Positions 17,254-25,236 of a DNA stretch of 64,000 nucleotides are shown here, in pieces. The stretch's first letter is position 1, and every line of letters begins with the position of its first letter. The notes beneath the pieces were generated by a model, which was not told where the DNA came from, did no database searches, and saw nothing but the letters and a program-made list of their open reading frames with translations. Origin of the DNA: Arthrobacter sp. FW305-BF8. Lineage in GTDB: Bacteria > Actinomycetota > Actinomycetes > Actinomycetales > Micrococcaceae. The stretch lies in NCBI RefSeq assembly GCF_021789315.1, contig NZ_CP084561.1, forward strand, positions 4,526,001 to 4,590,000, in the 5' to 3' direction. The position numbers and the translations under genes were made by a program.

Positions 17254-18186
17254 ATGAGCGAATCTCCCGAATCCCCCCAGCCGTCGGCCGACCCGAACCA
17301 GCCCCGGCCGGTCACGCCGGGAAGCCAGGCATCCTACGGAACCTACGGCGGACGGCCGGTCAGCTTCGTCCGCCGCGGGACCCGGCTGCAGGGGCGCCGC
17401 CAGGCGGCCTGGGAGGAGCACTCGGGCCGATGGGCCATCGACGTGCCCCGCCATGTTGCCAACACTTCGGTCCACCCCGACTACACGTTTGATGCCGAAG
17501 CCGAGTTCGGGCGCAAGGCACCGCTGATTGTGGAGATCGGCTCAGGCCTGGGCGATGCCGTCTGCCATGCCGCGGAGGAAAACCCGGACACGGACTTCCT
17601 CGCCGTGGAGGTCTATACCCCCGGCCTGGCGAACACCATGATCAAGATCAACAGCCGTGGCTTGACCAACGTGCGGGTCGTCGAGGCGAACGCTCCCGAG
17701 GTCCTGGCCACCATGCTCCCGGCCGGCTCGGTCAGCGAGCTGTGGGTTTTCTTCCCGGACCCCTGGCACAAGTCCCGGCACCACAAGCGCCGCCTGATCC
17801 AGCCCGAATTCGCCGAGCTCGCCGCGAAGGCGCTGAAGCCGGGCGGCCTCTGGCGCATCGCCACAGACTGGTCCAACTATGCCGTGCATGTGCGGGACGT
17901 CCTCGCCGGATCGGAGGCGTTCGAAAACCTTCACAACGGCGAGCGCAGCGGTCCCGAAAGCCCCCTCACCCACGTGTGGCAGACCGGCGTCGAGTCGCTG
18001 GTGGGCGGCGCGCCGGTCAAGGAAGGACGGGCGCCCGTGAGCACGGAACACACGGGACCCAACGAGGGCATCGACGAAAGGGGCGGGTGGGCGCCCCGCT
18101 TCGAGGGCCGTATCCGTACCAGCTTCGAGAGCAAGGCGCACGAAGCCGGGCGCATGATTTTCGACCTCTGCTACCGGCGGGTTTAA
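17254..18186 (+). CDS. trmB: tRNA (guanine(46)-N7)-methyltransferase
   Basis: 310 aa from ATG 17254 (GGAAGG just upstream). The catalytic domain has the SAM motif IVEIGSGLGDA and the TrmB signature FFPDPWHKSRHHKRRL, which contacts the tRNA and SAM. The N-terminal 60 residues are a low-complexity Pro/Ser extension, as in many actinobacterial TrmB. Near 250-275 a polar insertion (KEGRAPVSTEHTGPNEG) is longer than in E. coli TrmB. It makes m7G46 in the variable loop of tRNA. Confidence 0.93.
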   Translation: MSESPESPQPSADPNQPRPVTPGSQASYGTYGGRPVSFVRRGTRLQGRRQAAWEEHSGRWAIDVPRHVANTSVHPDYTFDAEAEFGRKAPLIVEIGSGLGDAVCHAAEENPDTDFLAVEVYTPGLANTMIKINSRGLTNVRVVEANAPEVLATMLPAGSVSELWVFFPDPWHKSRHHKRRLIQPEFAELAAKALKPGGLWRIATDWSNYAVHVRDVLAGSEAFENLHNGERSGPESPLTHVWQTGVESLVGGAPVKEGRAPVSTEHTGPNEGIDERGGWAPRFEGRIRTSFESKAHEAGRMIFDLCYRRV

Positions 18187-18237
18187 CCCCGTCCGGAGCC
18201 TCTGTTCCCCGGCGCCACGCCGTGGCACGATAAGCGT

Positions 18238-19098
18238 GTGGCGCAGTGCCACAGCAGCTGCCGGCGCGAAGGAACGATCATCAAACGAGAACTGAGAAGC
18301 GCAGCCGGCAGGGCCGAGGACGTCACGAACTCGAAGCCCCTCGAAATGCTGGCGCGCGGCGGATTTGCCGTGAGCGGCGTGCTCCATATCCTGGTCGGCC
18401 TCATTACCTTCGGGCTCGCCCGGGGCCGTGGCGGCCGCGCTGATGTGAGCGGCGCCGTCGCCGAACTTGCCAGCCAGCCGGCCGGCCCGGTGCTTCTGTG
18501 GTGCAGCTTTGCCGGATGTGTGGCGCTGGCCCTGTGGCAGGCCGGCGATGCGATTTTCGATTTCGAGCGGTTGCCCACCAAGCACAAGGCCGGCAAGAAA
18601 CTGCAGGCCTCAGCGCAGGCTGTCGTGTATGCCGGGCTGGCATTCACGCTGGCCGCTTTCGCGCGTGGCGCCGGCAAGGACAACCGGGAATCAACCAGTG
18701 ACTTCACGGTCAATCTGATGAAGGCACCGGGCGGCGTCCTGCTCCTGGTGCTGATCGGTGCGGGGGTGGCCGTCGTGGGGATCATCTACGCGGTCCGCGG
18801 GTTCAAAAAGTCCTTTGAGAAGCACATCAATCCGCCGTCAGGGCCGGGCGCGCGCAAAGCGGTCACTGCCCTCGGGATGGTGGGCTATGTGGCCAAGGGC
18901 GTGGCCCTCTTTGTGACGGGCCTGCTGGTGGTCATCGCCACCGTCACCGTCCACCCCGAGCAGTCGACAGGTCTTGACGGCGGGCTCCGCGCACTGCGGG
19001 AACAGCCTTACGGTGTGTACGTGCTGGCCGCAGTGGGCGCCGGACTTATTTGCTACGGGGCCTACACGGTGGTGCGGGCGCGGCTCGCCAAAATGTGA
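18238..19098 (+). CDS. DUF1206 membrane protein
   Basis: 286 aa from GTG 18238; the exact start is uncertain because GAAGGA lies further in. The protein consists of three repeats of two membrane segments each, the DUF1206 pattern. The repeats can be seen by the recurring ARGGFAVSGVLHILVG, SAQAVVYAGLAFTLAA and GMVGYVAKGVALFVTG. The function of the family is unknown. It is monocistronic and converges with the anti-sigma gene 46 bp away. Confidence 0.85.
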   Translation: MAQCHSSCRREGTIIKRELRSAAGRAEDVTNSKPLEMLARGGFAVSGVLHILVGLITFGLARGRGGRADVSGAVAELASQPAGPVLLWCSFAGCVALALWQAGDAIFDFERLPTKHKAGKKLQASAQAVVYAGLAFTLAAFARGAGKDNRESTSDFTVNLMKAPGGVLLLVLIGAGVAVVGIIYAVRGFKKSFEKHINPPSGPGARKAVTALGMVGYVAKGVALFVTGLLVVIATVTVHPEQSTGLDGGLRALREQPYGVYVLAAVGAGLICYGAYTVVRARLAKM

Positions 19099-19144
19099 GC
19101 TCGCCACCAATGTGAGTCAGGCGGGTCCGCTCGGGCTGGACGGC

Positions 19145-19828
19145 TCAGGTTCCGGGTACGGCAATGACGGCAATGGTCTGCTGCCGGTCGTTCCGCAGTT
19201 CGACGCTGGCGATGCTTGTGTACTGCAGCGGCGTCGCGCTGGTGACACGAACCCTTCCGCTGGGCGTCGCCATCCACGCGCAGGCCCGGTCCGCAACCCC
19301 GGCACGGTCCTTCACCCACAGTGAAAGCCGGCCGTTCTGGGGCAGACTCCGTCCGTCGACGGCCAGCTCGGTGCCCCAGGTTTTCTTGACCATTCCCACC
19401 GTGACCTGCATGCCGGTATCGGCTTTGACCGAATAGCTGGCGTCGGGCTTGTCGGCGGGGTCAAAGAGGGGCGCCGCCGCAAATCCCAGGGCGAGGCAGG
19501 CCGCGGCCACCACCCCAACGAGGGCCGTCAGCCGCCGTCGGGAATTACGACGGCGTGCCGCCAGCTGGTCCAGTATCGGCTGGGGGACGGGGGACGGGGC
19601 AGGTGACGCGGCTTCGGAGCCGGGCCGGCCTGCCACCGGAACGGCGAGCGCCACGGCGTCCGGGACCGGCACGGCATCCAGCAGTCCCGGCAGGGATTCC
19701 AGGTCTGACAGTTCGCTGCGGCAGGTGCCGCACTGCTTGAGGTGGTCTTCGAAGCGGAGCCTCTCTGCGTCGTCGAGCCCTCCCAGCAGGTATGCCCCCA
19801 GCAGCTCATGGACTTCCTTGCCGTTCAC
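19145..19828 (-). CDS. Anti-sigma factor, zinc-binding, RskA-like
   Basis: 227 aa. The N-terminal ZAS domain has H29-x3-C33-x2-C36, the zinc-coordinating anti-sigma signature. A Pro/Ala linker and one membrane segment (about 100-121) follow. The C-terminal extracytoplasmic part resembles the RskA C-terminal domain (AVDGRSLPQNGRLSLWV). It should hold the ECF sigma factor encoded directly upstream and release it by regulated proteolysis. The start overlaps the sigma stop by four bases, so the pair is translated in a coupled way. Confidence 0.92.
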   Translation of the reverse strand: MNGKEVHELLGAYLLGGLDDAERLRFEDHLKQCGTCRSELSDLESLPGLLDAVPVPDAVALAVPVAGRPGSEAASPAPSPVPQPILDQLAARRRNSRRRLTALVGVVAAACLALGFAAAPLFDPADKPDASYSVKADTGMQVTVGMVKKTWGTELAVDGRSLPQNGRLSLWVKDRAGVADRACAWMATPSGRVRVTSATPLQYTSIASVELRNDRQQTIAVIAVPGT

Positions 19829-20325
19829 CGTTCCACACCCATTTCATCGAGTATTGTCCGCAGGGCCTTCACCGCGTAGAAAGCCCTGGATTTCACCGTT
19901 CCGCTCGGAATGTTCAACTGGACCGCAGCCTCGCCCACCGTGAACCGCCGGTAGTGCAGGGCCACCAGAACATCACGGTGCTCTGCGCTCAGCCGGAGCA
20001 GCGCTTCCTCCATCAGCACCTTGTTCAGCAGGTCGTCAACCCGCCCCGTGGCTTCCTCCGGATCCGCAACGTCACGGTCCTCGGCTTCCACCGGTCGTCG
20101 CTGGGCCTTCCGGTAGTTGTCGATCATGATGTTCCGGGCAGTCCGGAAAAGGTAACTGCGCATGCTGCCCGTAACCGTGGGCGCCTGTTGCCAGACGCGA
20201 AGCACTGTTTCCTGCACGATGTCGTCGGCAAGATGCGGGTCGCGGGAGGCGCTGAGCACAAACCGGCGCAGCGCCGTTCCGTGCTCGCGGTATATCGCTG
20301 CAACCAAATCCTCATCCAGCGGCAC
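19825..20325 (-). CDS. ECF-type RNA polymerase sigma factor
   Basis: 166 aa. Region 2 (ADDIVQETVLRVWQQAP ... SYLFRTARNIMIDNYRKAQRR) and region 4 (LRLSAEHRDVLVALHYRRFTVGEAAVQLNIPSGTVKSRAFYAVKALR) are both complete. Sequence and partner resemble the SigK/SigL group, with an RskA-type anti-sigma. Region 4 is closely related to the stand-alone protein at 53229-53444. A promoter of GAAC-N17-CGTC form lies 60-90 bp before the start, identical in layout to the one in front of the divergent lipoprotein, so autoregulation is likely. Confidence 0.94.
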   Translation of the reverse strand: MPLDEDLVAAIYREHGTALRRFVLSASRDPHLADDIVQETVLRVWQQAPTVTGSMRSYLFRTARNIMIDNYRKAQRRPVEAEDRDVADPEEATGRVDDLLNKVLMEEALLRLSAEHRDVLVALHYRRFTVGEAAVQLNIPSGTVKSRAFYAVKALRTILDEMGVER

Positions 20326-20387
20326 CTTCGGCCTCCCTGCAATGACCTATAAAGCCGGCTCCGAGGGCCGGCCTTTCTGGCAAATAC

Positions 20388-20412
20388 GACGCCGGCAGGC
20401 GGCGAAAAGTTC
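20388..20412 (-). promoter_or_regulatory. ECF promoter for the sigma/anti-sigma operon
   Basis: On the minus strand GAAC (20412-20409), 17 bases, then CGTC (20391-20388). This is the classic ECF -35/-10 pair. It lies about 60 bases before the sigma start codon. Confidence 0.7.
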
Positions 20413-20439
20413 AATTCCAGCCAGCGTCAGATTTTCTTT

Positions 20440-20464
20440 GAACCATTCTTCACCTTTGTGCGTC
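20440..20464 (+). promoter_or_regulatory. ECF promoter for the lipoprotein gene
   Basis: GAAC (20440-20443), 17 bases, CGTC (20461-20464). It has the same elements and spacing as the divergent promoter at 20388-20412. The lipoprotein start is 54 bases downstream of CGTC. Confidence 0.7.
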
Positions 20465-20517
20465 ATTCCAGATAGCGCCGGTCTCTCAGTCTGCCGGCCC
20501 GAGCCAAGGAGCAGCAC

Positions 20518-21030
20518 ATGAAGAAGCAACTGAGCGTTGGCCTTGCAGTTATGGCCCTTGCCGCCTCACTGACGGCCTGTGGCGGCGGATCCGGCACAAC
20601 CACCACCACCTCGGCGGCCGCCCCGGCCAGCGAGTCGCCGGCGACCACCGCAAGCGCGTCGGCCACCAGCGACAGCGCCACGGTCGAATTGAAGACCGCG
20701 TCGTCCAGCAAGGGTGACATCCTGGTGGACGGCAAAGGCATGAGCGTCTACTACTTCACGAAGGACGTGAAGGACTCCGGCAAGAGCAACTGCACCGGCG
20801 ACTGCCTCGTGAAGTGGCCTCCGGTGTTTGCTGCCACGGACACCCCCAAGGTCGAGGGTGTAACGGGGACGGTTGGCACCATTGATACGCCGGACGGCAA
20901 GAAGCAGGTGACGGTCAATGGCATGCCCGTCTACCTGTGGGAGAAGGACAAGGCCCCCGGCGACATCACCGGCCAGGGCGTCGGCAACGTCTGGTACCTC
21001 GTGGCACCCGACGGGACGATGATCAAGTAA
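20518..21030 (+). CDS. Secreted-repeat (COG4315/Lipoprotein_15) lipoprotein
   Basis: 170 aa. Signal peptide with lipobox LTAC, cysteine at 21, so it should be anchored outside the membrane. A Thr/Ser/Ala-rich linker (about 25-55) leads to two copies of the roughly 45-residue repeat seen in COG4315 proteins. The first copy contains VDGKGMSVYYFTKD and the SNCTGDCLVKWPP segment; the second contains VNGMPVYLWEKDK and a VWYLVAPDG end. The family function is unknown; the paired cysteines suggest a redox or haem link. ATG 20518 follows AAGGAGCAGCAC. The upstream ECF promoter makes it a probable target of the neighbouring sigma factor. Confidence 0.88.
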   Translation: MKKQLSVGLAVMALAASLTACGGGSGTTTTTSAAAPASESPATTASASATSDSATVELKTASSSKGDILVDGKGMSVYYFTKDVKDSGKSNCTGDCLVKWPPVFAATDTPKVEGVTGTVGTIDTPDGKKQVTVNGMPVYLWEKDKAPGDITGQGVGNVWYLVAPDGTMIK

Positions 21031-21087
21031 AGCCCGCAGGTCTGGGGCCGGCACCTCTGACGGAGGTGCCGGCACTACCATCGGAGC

Positions 21088-21681
21088 ATGGCGGATCCAC
21101 ACAATTTGAAAACAGCGGCAAGAACCTGGAAGTCCATGGTGGACAGCAACCAGGCACTGCTGCTGCGGAAGTCAGGACACGACGTCCTTTGGTGGGCGGA
21201 GCGGGGACACTCGGCCGGAGTGAAGAGCGATATCGAGCTGCGCGAATGGATGCGCACCGAGCACGGAATCACCGGCTACGCCCAATACGCCGTGTCCTGG
21301 GAGATGTTCGGCTATCCCGAGTTCATGCTGCGGGACGCCGACGAACTCCTTGATGGCCAGTACACGGACCATCCGAACCTGCGGCCCATCGCCAACACCC
21401 TCCTGGCATGGGCCGCAGCCCATCCGGGCGTGGAGATCCAGATGCGCAAAGGCTACATATCGCTGCACACCAGCCGCCGGAAGTTCGCGCAGGTGACGCG
21501 GGCGAACCGCACATCAGTGGACGTTACTCTCCGCATTGAGGCGCCAATTGGGGAGCGCCTCAAGGCGGTCAAGGTCCGTGCGGGCGACTTCTTCGACCGC
21601 AAGGTCCGGCTCATGTCGGAAATGGATGTGGACCAGGAATTCCTGGACATCCTCGAGACGGCACTTGGGCAGAACAGCTGA
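21088..21681 (+). CDS. DUF4287/DUF5655 domain protein
   Basis: 197 aa, soluble. The N-terminal part (KTAARTWKSMVDSNQALLLRKSGHDVLWWAERGHSAG ... EHGITGYAQYAV) resembles DUF4287. The C-terminal part (IQMRKGYISLHTSRRKFAQVTR ... VRLMSEMDVDQEFLDILETA) resembles DUF5655, often described as a putative nucleotide- or nucleic acid-related domain. The biochemical function is unknown. It ends at a large hairpin facing the GH32 gene. Confidence 0.75.
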   Translation: MADPHNLKTAARTWKSMVDSNQALLLRKSGHDVLWWAERGHSAGVKSDIELREWMRTEHGITGYAQYAVSWEMFGYPEFMLRDADELLDGQYTDHPNLRPIANTLLAWAAAHPGVEIQMRKGYISLHTSRRKFAQVTRANRTSVDVTLRIEAPIGERLKAVKVRAGDFFDRKVRLMSEMDVDQEFLDILETALGQNS

Positions 21682-21684
21682 CAC

Positions 21685-21747
21685 CAACGCGAGGTCACTT
21701 AGGGCCCATTCCGGAGCGGTTATTGGGCTGTAAGTGACCCCGCGTTG
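21685..21747. terminator. Long hairpin between converging genes
   Basis: Left arm CAACGCGAGGTCACTTA (21685-21701) pairs with 21731-21747 with one mismatch. A 29-base loop contains a further short GCCCA/TGGGC pairing. It lies between the DUF5655 gene and GH32 and probably terminates both. Confidence 0.75.
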
Positions 21748-21762
21748 CTTTAGTTTAAGGAA

Positions 21763-23283
21763 CTAGCCGGTGATGCTGAGGCTTACCAGGGTGGCGCCGT
21801 CACCTTCGGCCAGCAGCCCGACGGCGGTGCTGGACTCCGCGGGGAAGATCTGGTCCGTAATGGTCACCAGTCCGTCCTGGGCGAAGACCTCCACAGAGCA
21901 GCGGTCCAGGAACACCGTGAGCCGCAGCAGGCCGCTGCTGTCCAGCGAAACGGGCACGCACTCCACGGACGGGAAGTCGGCATGGAACCCGACGTTCCCC
22001 GACGCCGTCCGGTCCAGGGTGAGCTCGCCCGGCGAAGAGTAGGTCAGCACCGTCCGCTCGTGGAGCCCGTCCGCCTCGCCGGCACGCAGCACCAGCCCCA
22101 CCTTGCCTGCCGGACCGGGACGGATTTCGGCGTCGATGCGCAGCACATCCCCGGATGCCTCCACGGGCAGCCACTGCACGCCGTCCGCAAGCGGCGCCGG
22201 CCCGGCGCCGAACACCTCCGTCCCCGAAGCCGCGAACGGGTCCACCGCAGCCTGCACCAGCGCAGGGCGCCCCGCGCGGGTCTCCAGCCGGACCTCGCGG
22301 ACCAGCGACATGGCGCTGCGCCAGCCCTGCGACGGTGTCGAAGCCGCGTACTGCCAGTTGTTCATCCAGCCGATCATGAGACGGCGCCCGCCGGGGGCGT
22401 TGCTGAACGAGACGGCGGCGTAGTAGTCCCGTCCCCAGTCGAGCCACCCGTAGTCGGGCATCCGGGTGTCGTCGGTCTGCATGCCCTCGGTGACGGTGGT
22501 TTCAGAACTGAACGTCACGCCGTCGAACGTTCCCAGGAAGTACTGGCCCGCCGAGCCGCCGGCGATCCCGCCGGGGTTCAGGTTCACCACGAGGACCCAC
22601 CGGGTGTTCCCGGGATCGCCGTCCACGGGCAGCTCGAACAGGTCCGGGCATTCCCAGACCCCGCCCGTAGCGTTGGCAGGACCGAACGAGCTCAGGAATT
22701 CCCAAGTGAGCAGGTCGGCGGACTTGTAGAGCACCACCTCACGCCGGACGGCCTCGACGGCGGCCATCACCCAGTAGCTGCCGGCATCGCCGTCGTACCA
22801 GAAGACCTTCGGGTCACGGAAGTCAGCGGACGCCCGGTCCAGCACCGGGTTCCCCGCGTACTTGGTCCAGGTGGCGCCGTCGTCGGTGCTGTACGCGAGC
22901 GACTGCGCCTGCCGCCCGGCGAGCGGCGACGCCGGGGAGTAGGCGCTGGTGTAGACCGCCACCAGCGGCGGCACTCCCCCGACGCCGAAGCCGCTGGTGT
23001 TCAGCGTGTCCACCACGGCTGATCCGGAGAAGATGGCCTCCTGCTCGTCGCACGGGATGGCCACGGGCTGCTCGTCCCAGGTCAGCAGGTCCGCCGAGGT
23101 GGCGTGGCCCCAGGACATGTTGCCCCACACGTCGCCGAGCGGGTTGTGCTGGTAGAAGAGGTGGTACACCCCGTTGGAGTACACCAGCCCGTTCGGGTCG
23201 TTGAGCCAGTTGCGCTCGGCCGCGTAGTGCCATTTGGGGCGGTAGCGGCAGTCGAGGGCTGGCGTTGCATTCAGGGAAGTCAT
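21763..23283 (-). CDS. Glycoside hydrolase family 32 (levanase/invertase type)
   Basis: 506 aa without an evident signal peptide. The beta-propeller catalytic motifs are complete: WLNDPNG with nucleophile D29, the RDP motif at 156-158, and the acid/base glutamate E211 in WECPDLF. A C-terminal beta-sandwich follows (RLTVFLDRCSVEVFAQDGLVTIT). It should release fructose from sucrose, short fructans or levan fragments inside the cell. It is the last gene of a run lacI, binding protein, two permeases, GH32, which indicates uptake and hydrolysis of a fructose-containing oligosaccharide. Confidence 0.93.
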   Translation of the reverse strand: MTSLNATPALDCRYRPKWHYAAERNWLNDPNGLVYSNGVYHLFYQHNPLGDVWGNMSWGHATSADLLTWDEQPVAIPCDEQEAIFSGSAVVDTLNTSGFGVGGVPPLVAVYTSAYSPASPLAGRQAQSLAYSTDDGATWTKYAGNPVLDRASADFRDPKVFWYDGDAGSYWVMAAVEAVRREVVLYKSADLLTWEFLSSFGPANATGGVWECPDLFELPVDGDPGNTRWVLVVNLNPGGIAGGSAGQYFLGTFDGVTFSSETTVTEGMQTDDTRMPDYGWLDWGRDYYAAVSFSNAPGGRRLMIGWMNNWQYAASTPSQGWRSAMSLVREVRLETRAGRPALVQAAVDPFAASGTEVFGAGPAPLADGVQWLPVEASGDVLRIDAEIRPGPAGKVGLVLRAGEADGLHERTVLTYSSPGELTLDRTASGNVGFHADFPSVECVPVSLDSSGLLRLTVFLDRCSVEVFAQDGLVTITDQIFPAESSTAVGLLAEGDGATLVSLSITG

Positions 23284-23313
23284 GGTTCGCTTTCGAACTA
23301 GGAAGAGGGCTGA

Positions 23314-24192
23314 TCAGCCTTTGACACCGCTGGAGGCGATGCTGTTGATGAAGGAGCGCTGGAACGCGATGAAGAGGACCACCACGGGAACCGTGATGAG
23401 GGAGGCGTAGGCCATCACCTCGCCCCAGGAGACGTTCAGCTGGAAGAAGTACTGGATGCCGATCATCACCGGGCGGAGCTCCTCGGACTGGACCACCATG
23501 AGCGGCCACAGGTAGGAGTTCCAGGCGGGCAGGAAGGTCAGGATGGCCACCGTGGCCGTGGCGGGACCGGCAAGCGGCATCACCACCTGGCGGTAGATCT
23601 TGAACCACCCGGCGCCGTCGATCCGGGCTGCCTCGTCCAGTTCCTTGGGGATGGACTCGAAGTACTGGTGGTACAGGTAAATGGAAAACGCGTTGGCGAT
23701 GAACGGGATGATCTGCACCTGGTACGTGTCCAGCCAGCCCTTCGAGATCTCCAGGCTGAAACCGTTGAGTTCGAAGTAGGGCAGCTGGTTCACCCACCAC
23801 ACCAGCGGCAGGGCGAGCGTCTGGAACGGCACGATAAGGGTTGCCAGGATCGCCGTGAACACCACGCGCTTGCCGCGCACCTGCATGCGGGACAGCGCGA
23901 AGGCGCACAGGCTGTTGATGAAGATTCCCAGCACCACTGTCACGGCGGAGATACCGACGGAGTTGATAAGGAAGCGGGCGGCCGGAACCCGGTCAAAGAC
24001 GGCGGTGTAGTTGTCCAGCGAGATGTTGCCGATGGGCAGGAAGGCCGCCACCGAGGACATGTCGCCGAAGATCTGCTGGTCCGGCTTGAGCGAGGACACG
24101 AGCATGAACACGATGGGAAAGGCGGCGACGGCGGCGAACAGGATGCGCACGGCCATGGCGCCGATCGAATTGAGGCGGAGCACGTTTTTCAC
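23314..24192 (-). CDS. Sugar ABC transporter permease, MalG type
   Basis: 292 aa from GTG 24192, six membrane segments. The EAA loop (ELDEAARIDGAGWFKIYRQVVMPLAGP) that contacts the ATPase is present. It is one base from the end of the partner permease, so translation is coupled. It forms the import channel with that protein. No ATP-binding subunit is encoded in the cluster, so a shared MsiK-type ATPase elsewhere is needed (inference from actinobacterial sugar importers). Confidence 0.92.
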   Translation of the reverse strand: MKNVLRLNSIGAMAVRILFAAVAAFPIVFMLVSSLKPDQQIFGDMSSVAAFLPIGNISLDNYTAVFDRVPAARFLINSVGISAVTVVLGIFINSLCAFALSRMQVRGKRVVFTAILATLIVPFQTLALPLVWWVNQLPYFELNGFSLEISKGWLDTYQVQIIPFIANAFSIYLYHQYFESIPKELDEAARIDGAGWFKIYRQVVMPLAGPATATVAILTFLPAWNSYLWPLMVVQSEELRPVMIGIQYFFQLNVSWGEVMAYASLITVPVVVLFIAFQRSFINSIASSGVKG

Positions 24193-24193
24193 G

Positions 24194-25153
24194 TCAGTCC
24201 TTCTCTCGGGTCAGATAGCGCTGCACTGCGGAGATCAGCAGCACGAGCACGAAGAATACGAGGGAGATGGCCGAAGCGTAGGAGGTCTCCTGCTGCTTGA
24301 AGCCGGAGCGGACCGCCTCGTAGATGATGGTGGTGGTGGAGTCGAGCGGGCCGCCCTGCGTCATGACACTCACCTGGTCGAAGAGGCCGAGGGCCTGGAT
24401 GGTGATGGTCACCAGGACAAGGCTGCGGGTGTGCTTGAGGCCCGGCCAGGTCACGTACCGGAACTGGTGCCAGCGGCTGGCACCGTCCAGCTGGGCGGCC
24501 TCGTACAGTTCCCCGGAGATGCTCTGCAGTCCGGCGAGCCAGATGATCATGTGGAAGCCCGCGGCCTGCCAGATGGACAGCGCGATGATGGCCGGCATGG
24601 CGGTGGCGGGGTCGTTCAGCCAGTCGGCGCCCTGGATGAGGCCGAAGCTGAACGTGGACAGCAGCTCGTTGATCAGGCCGTCCTTGCGGTACATGAAGAG
24701 CCAGAGCAGCGACACCACCACCATGGACGTGACCACGGGCAGGAAGTACACGGTACGGAAGAAGTTCACGCCGCGGAACTTCTTGTTGATCAGCAGGGCC
24801 ATGGCCAGGGCGAGGCCGGACTGCACCGGCACCACCACCACGGCGAAGTAGCTGACGTTCAGGAGCGCGCGCCAGAAGGTGGGGTCGGTGAAGAGCCGGG
24901 CGAAGTTGTCCATTCCGACGAACTCCACCGGCCGCGGGGAGATGAGGCGGGCGTTCGTGAAGGCCAGGCCGAAGCCGAGGATCGCCGGCAGGAACACGAA
25001 GGCGAGCAGGAGGACCGCGGCCGGCGCGATCATCCCCCAGCCGCTGAGCTGTTCGCGCAGGTGGCCCGGGCGCTTTCGGCGGCCTGCCGCCGGGGTGGTT
25101 CCGCCCGGCGCCGGTGTGGCGGAGGGACGGGAGCGAAGCTGGGTGGTTGTCAT
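24194..25153 (-). CDS. Sugar ABC transporter permease, MalF type
   Basis: 319 aa, six membrane segments after a 35-residue Pro/Arg-rich N-terminus. The EAA loop ELYEAAQLDGASRWHQFRYVTWPGL is intact. GGAG lies upstream of ATG 25153. It pairs with the MalG-type permease and the lipoprotein encoded before it. Confidence 0.92.
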   Translation of the reverse strand: MTTTQLRSRPSATPAPGGTTPAAGRRKRPGHLREQLSGWGMIAPAAVLLLAFVFLPAILGFGLAFTNARLISPRPVEFVGMDNFARLFTDPTFWRALLNVSYFAVVVVPVQSGLALAMALLINKKFRGVNFFRTVYFLPVVTSMVVVSLLWLFMYRKDGLINELLSTFSFGLIQGADWLNDPATAMPAIIALSIWQAAGFHMIIWLAGLQSISGELYEAAQLDGASRWHQFRYVTWPGLKHTRSLVLVTITIQALGLFDQVSVMTQGGPLDSTTTIIYEAVRSGFKQQETSYASAISLVFFVLVLLISAVQRYLTREKD

Positions 25154-25236
25154 GGGAGTCTCCGTTGACAGTCAGTGCCGGTTGGAGGACGACGGCGGCA
25201 GGTGCCGCCCGCCGTCGTCCTCCGTCCGGCGGCTGG

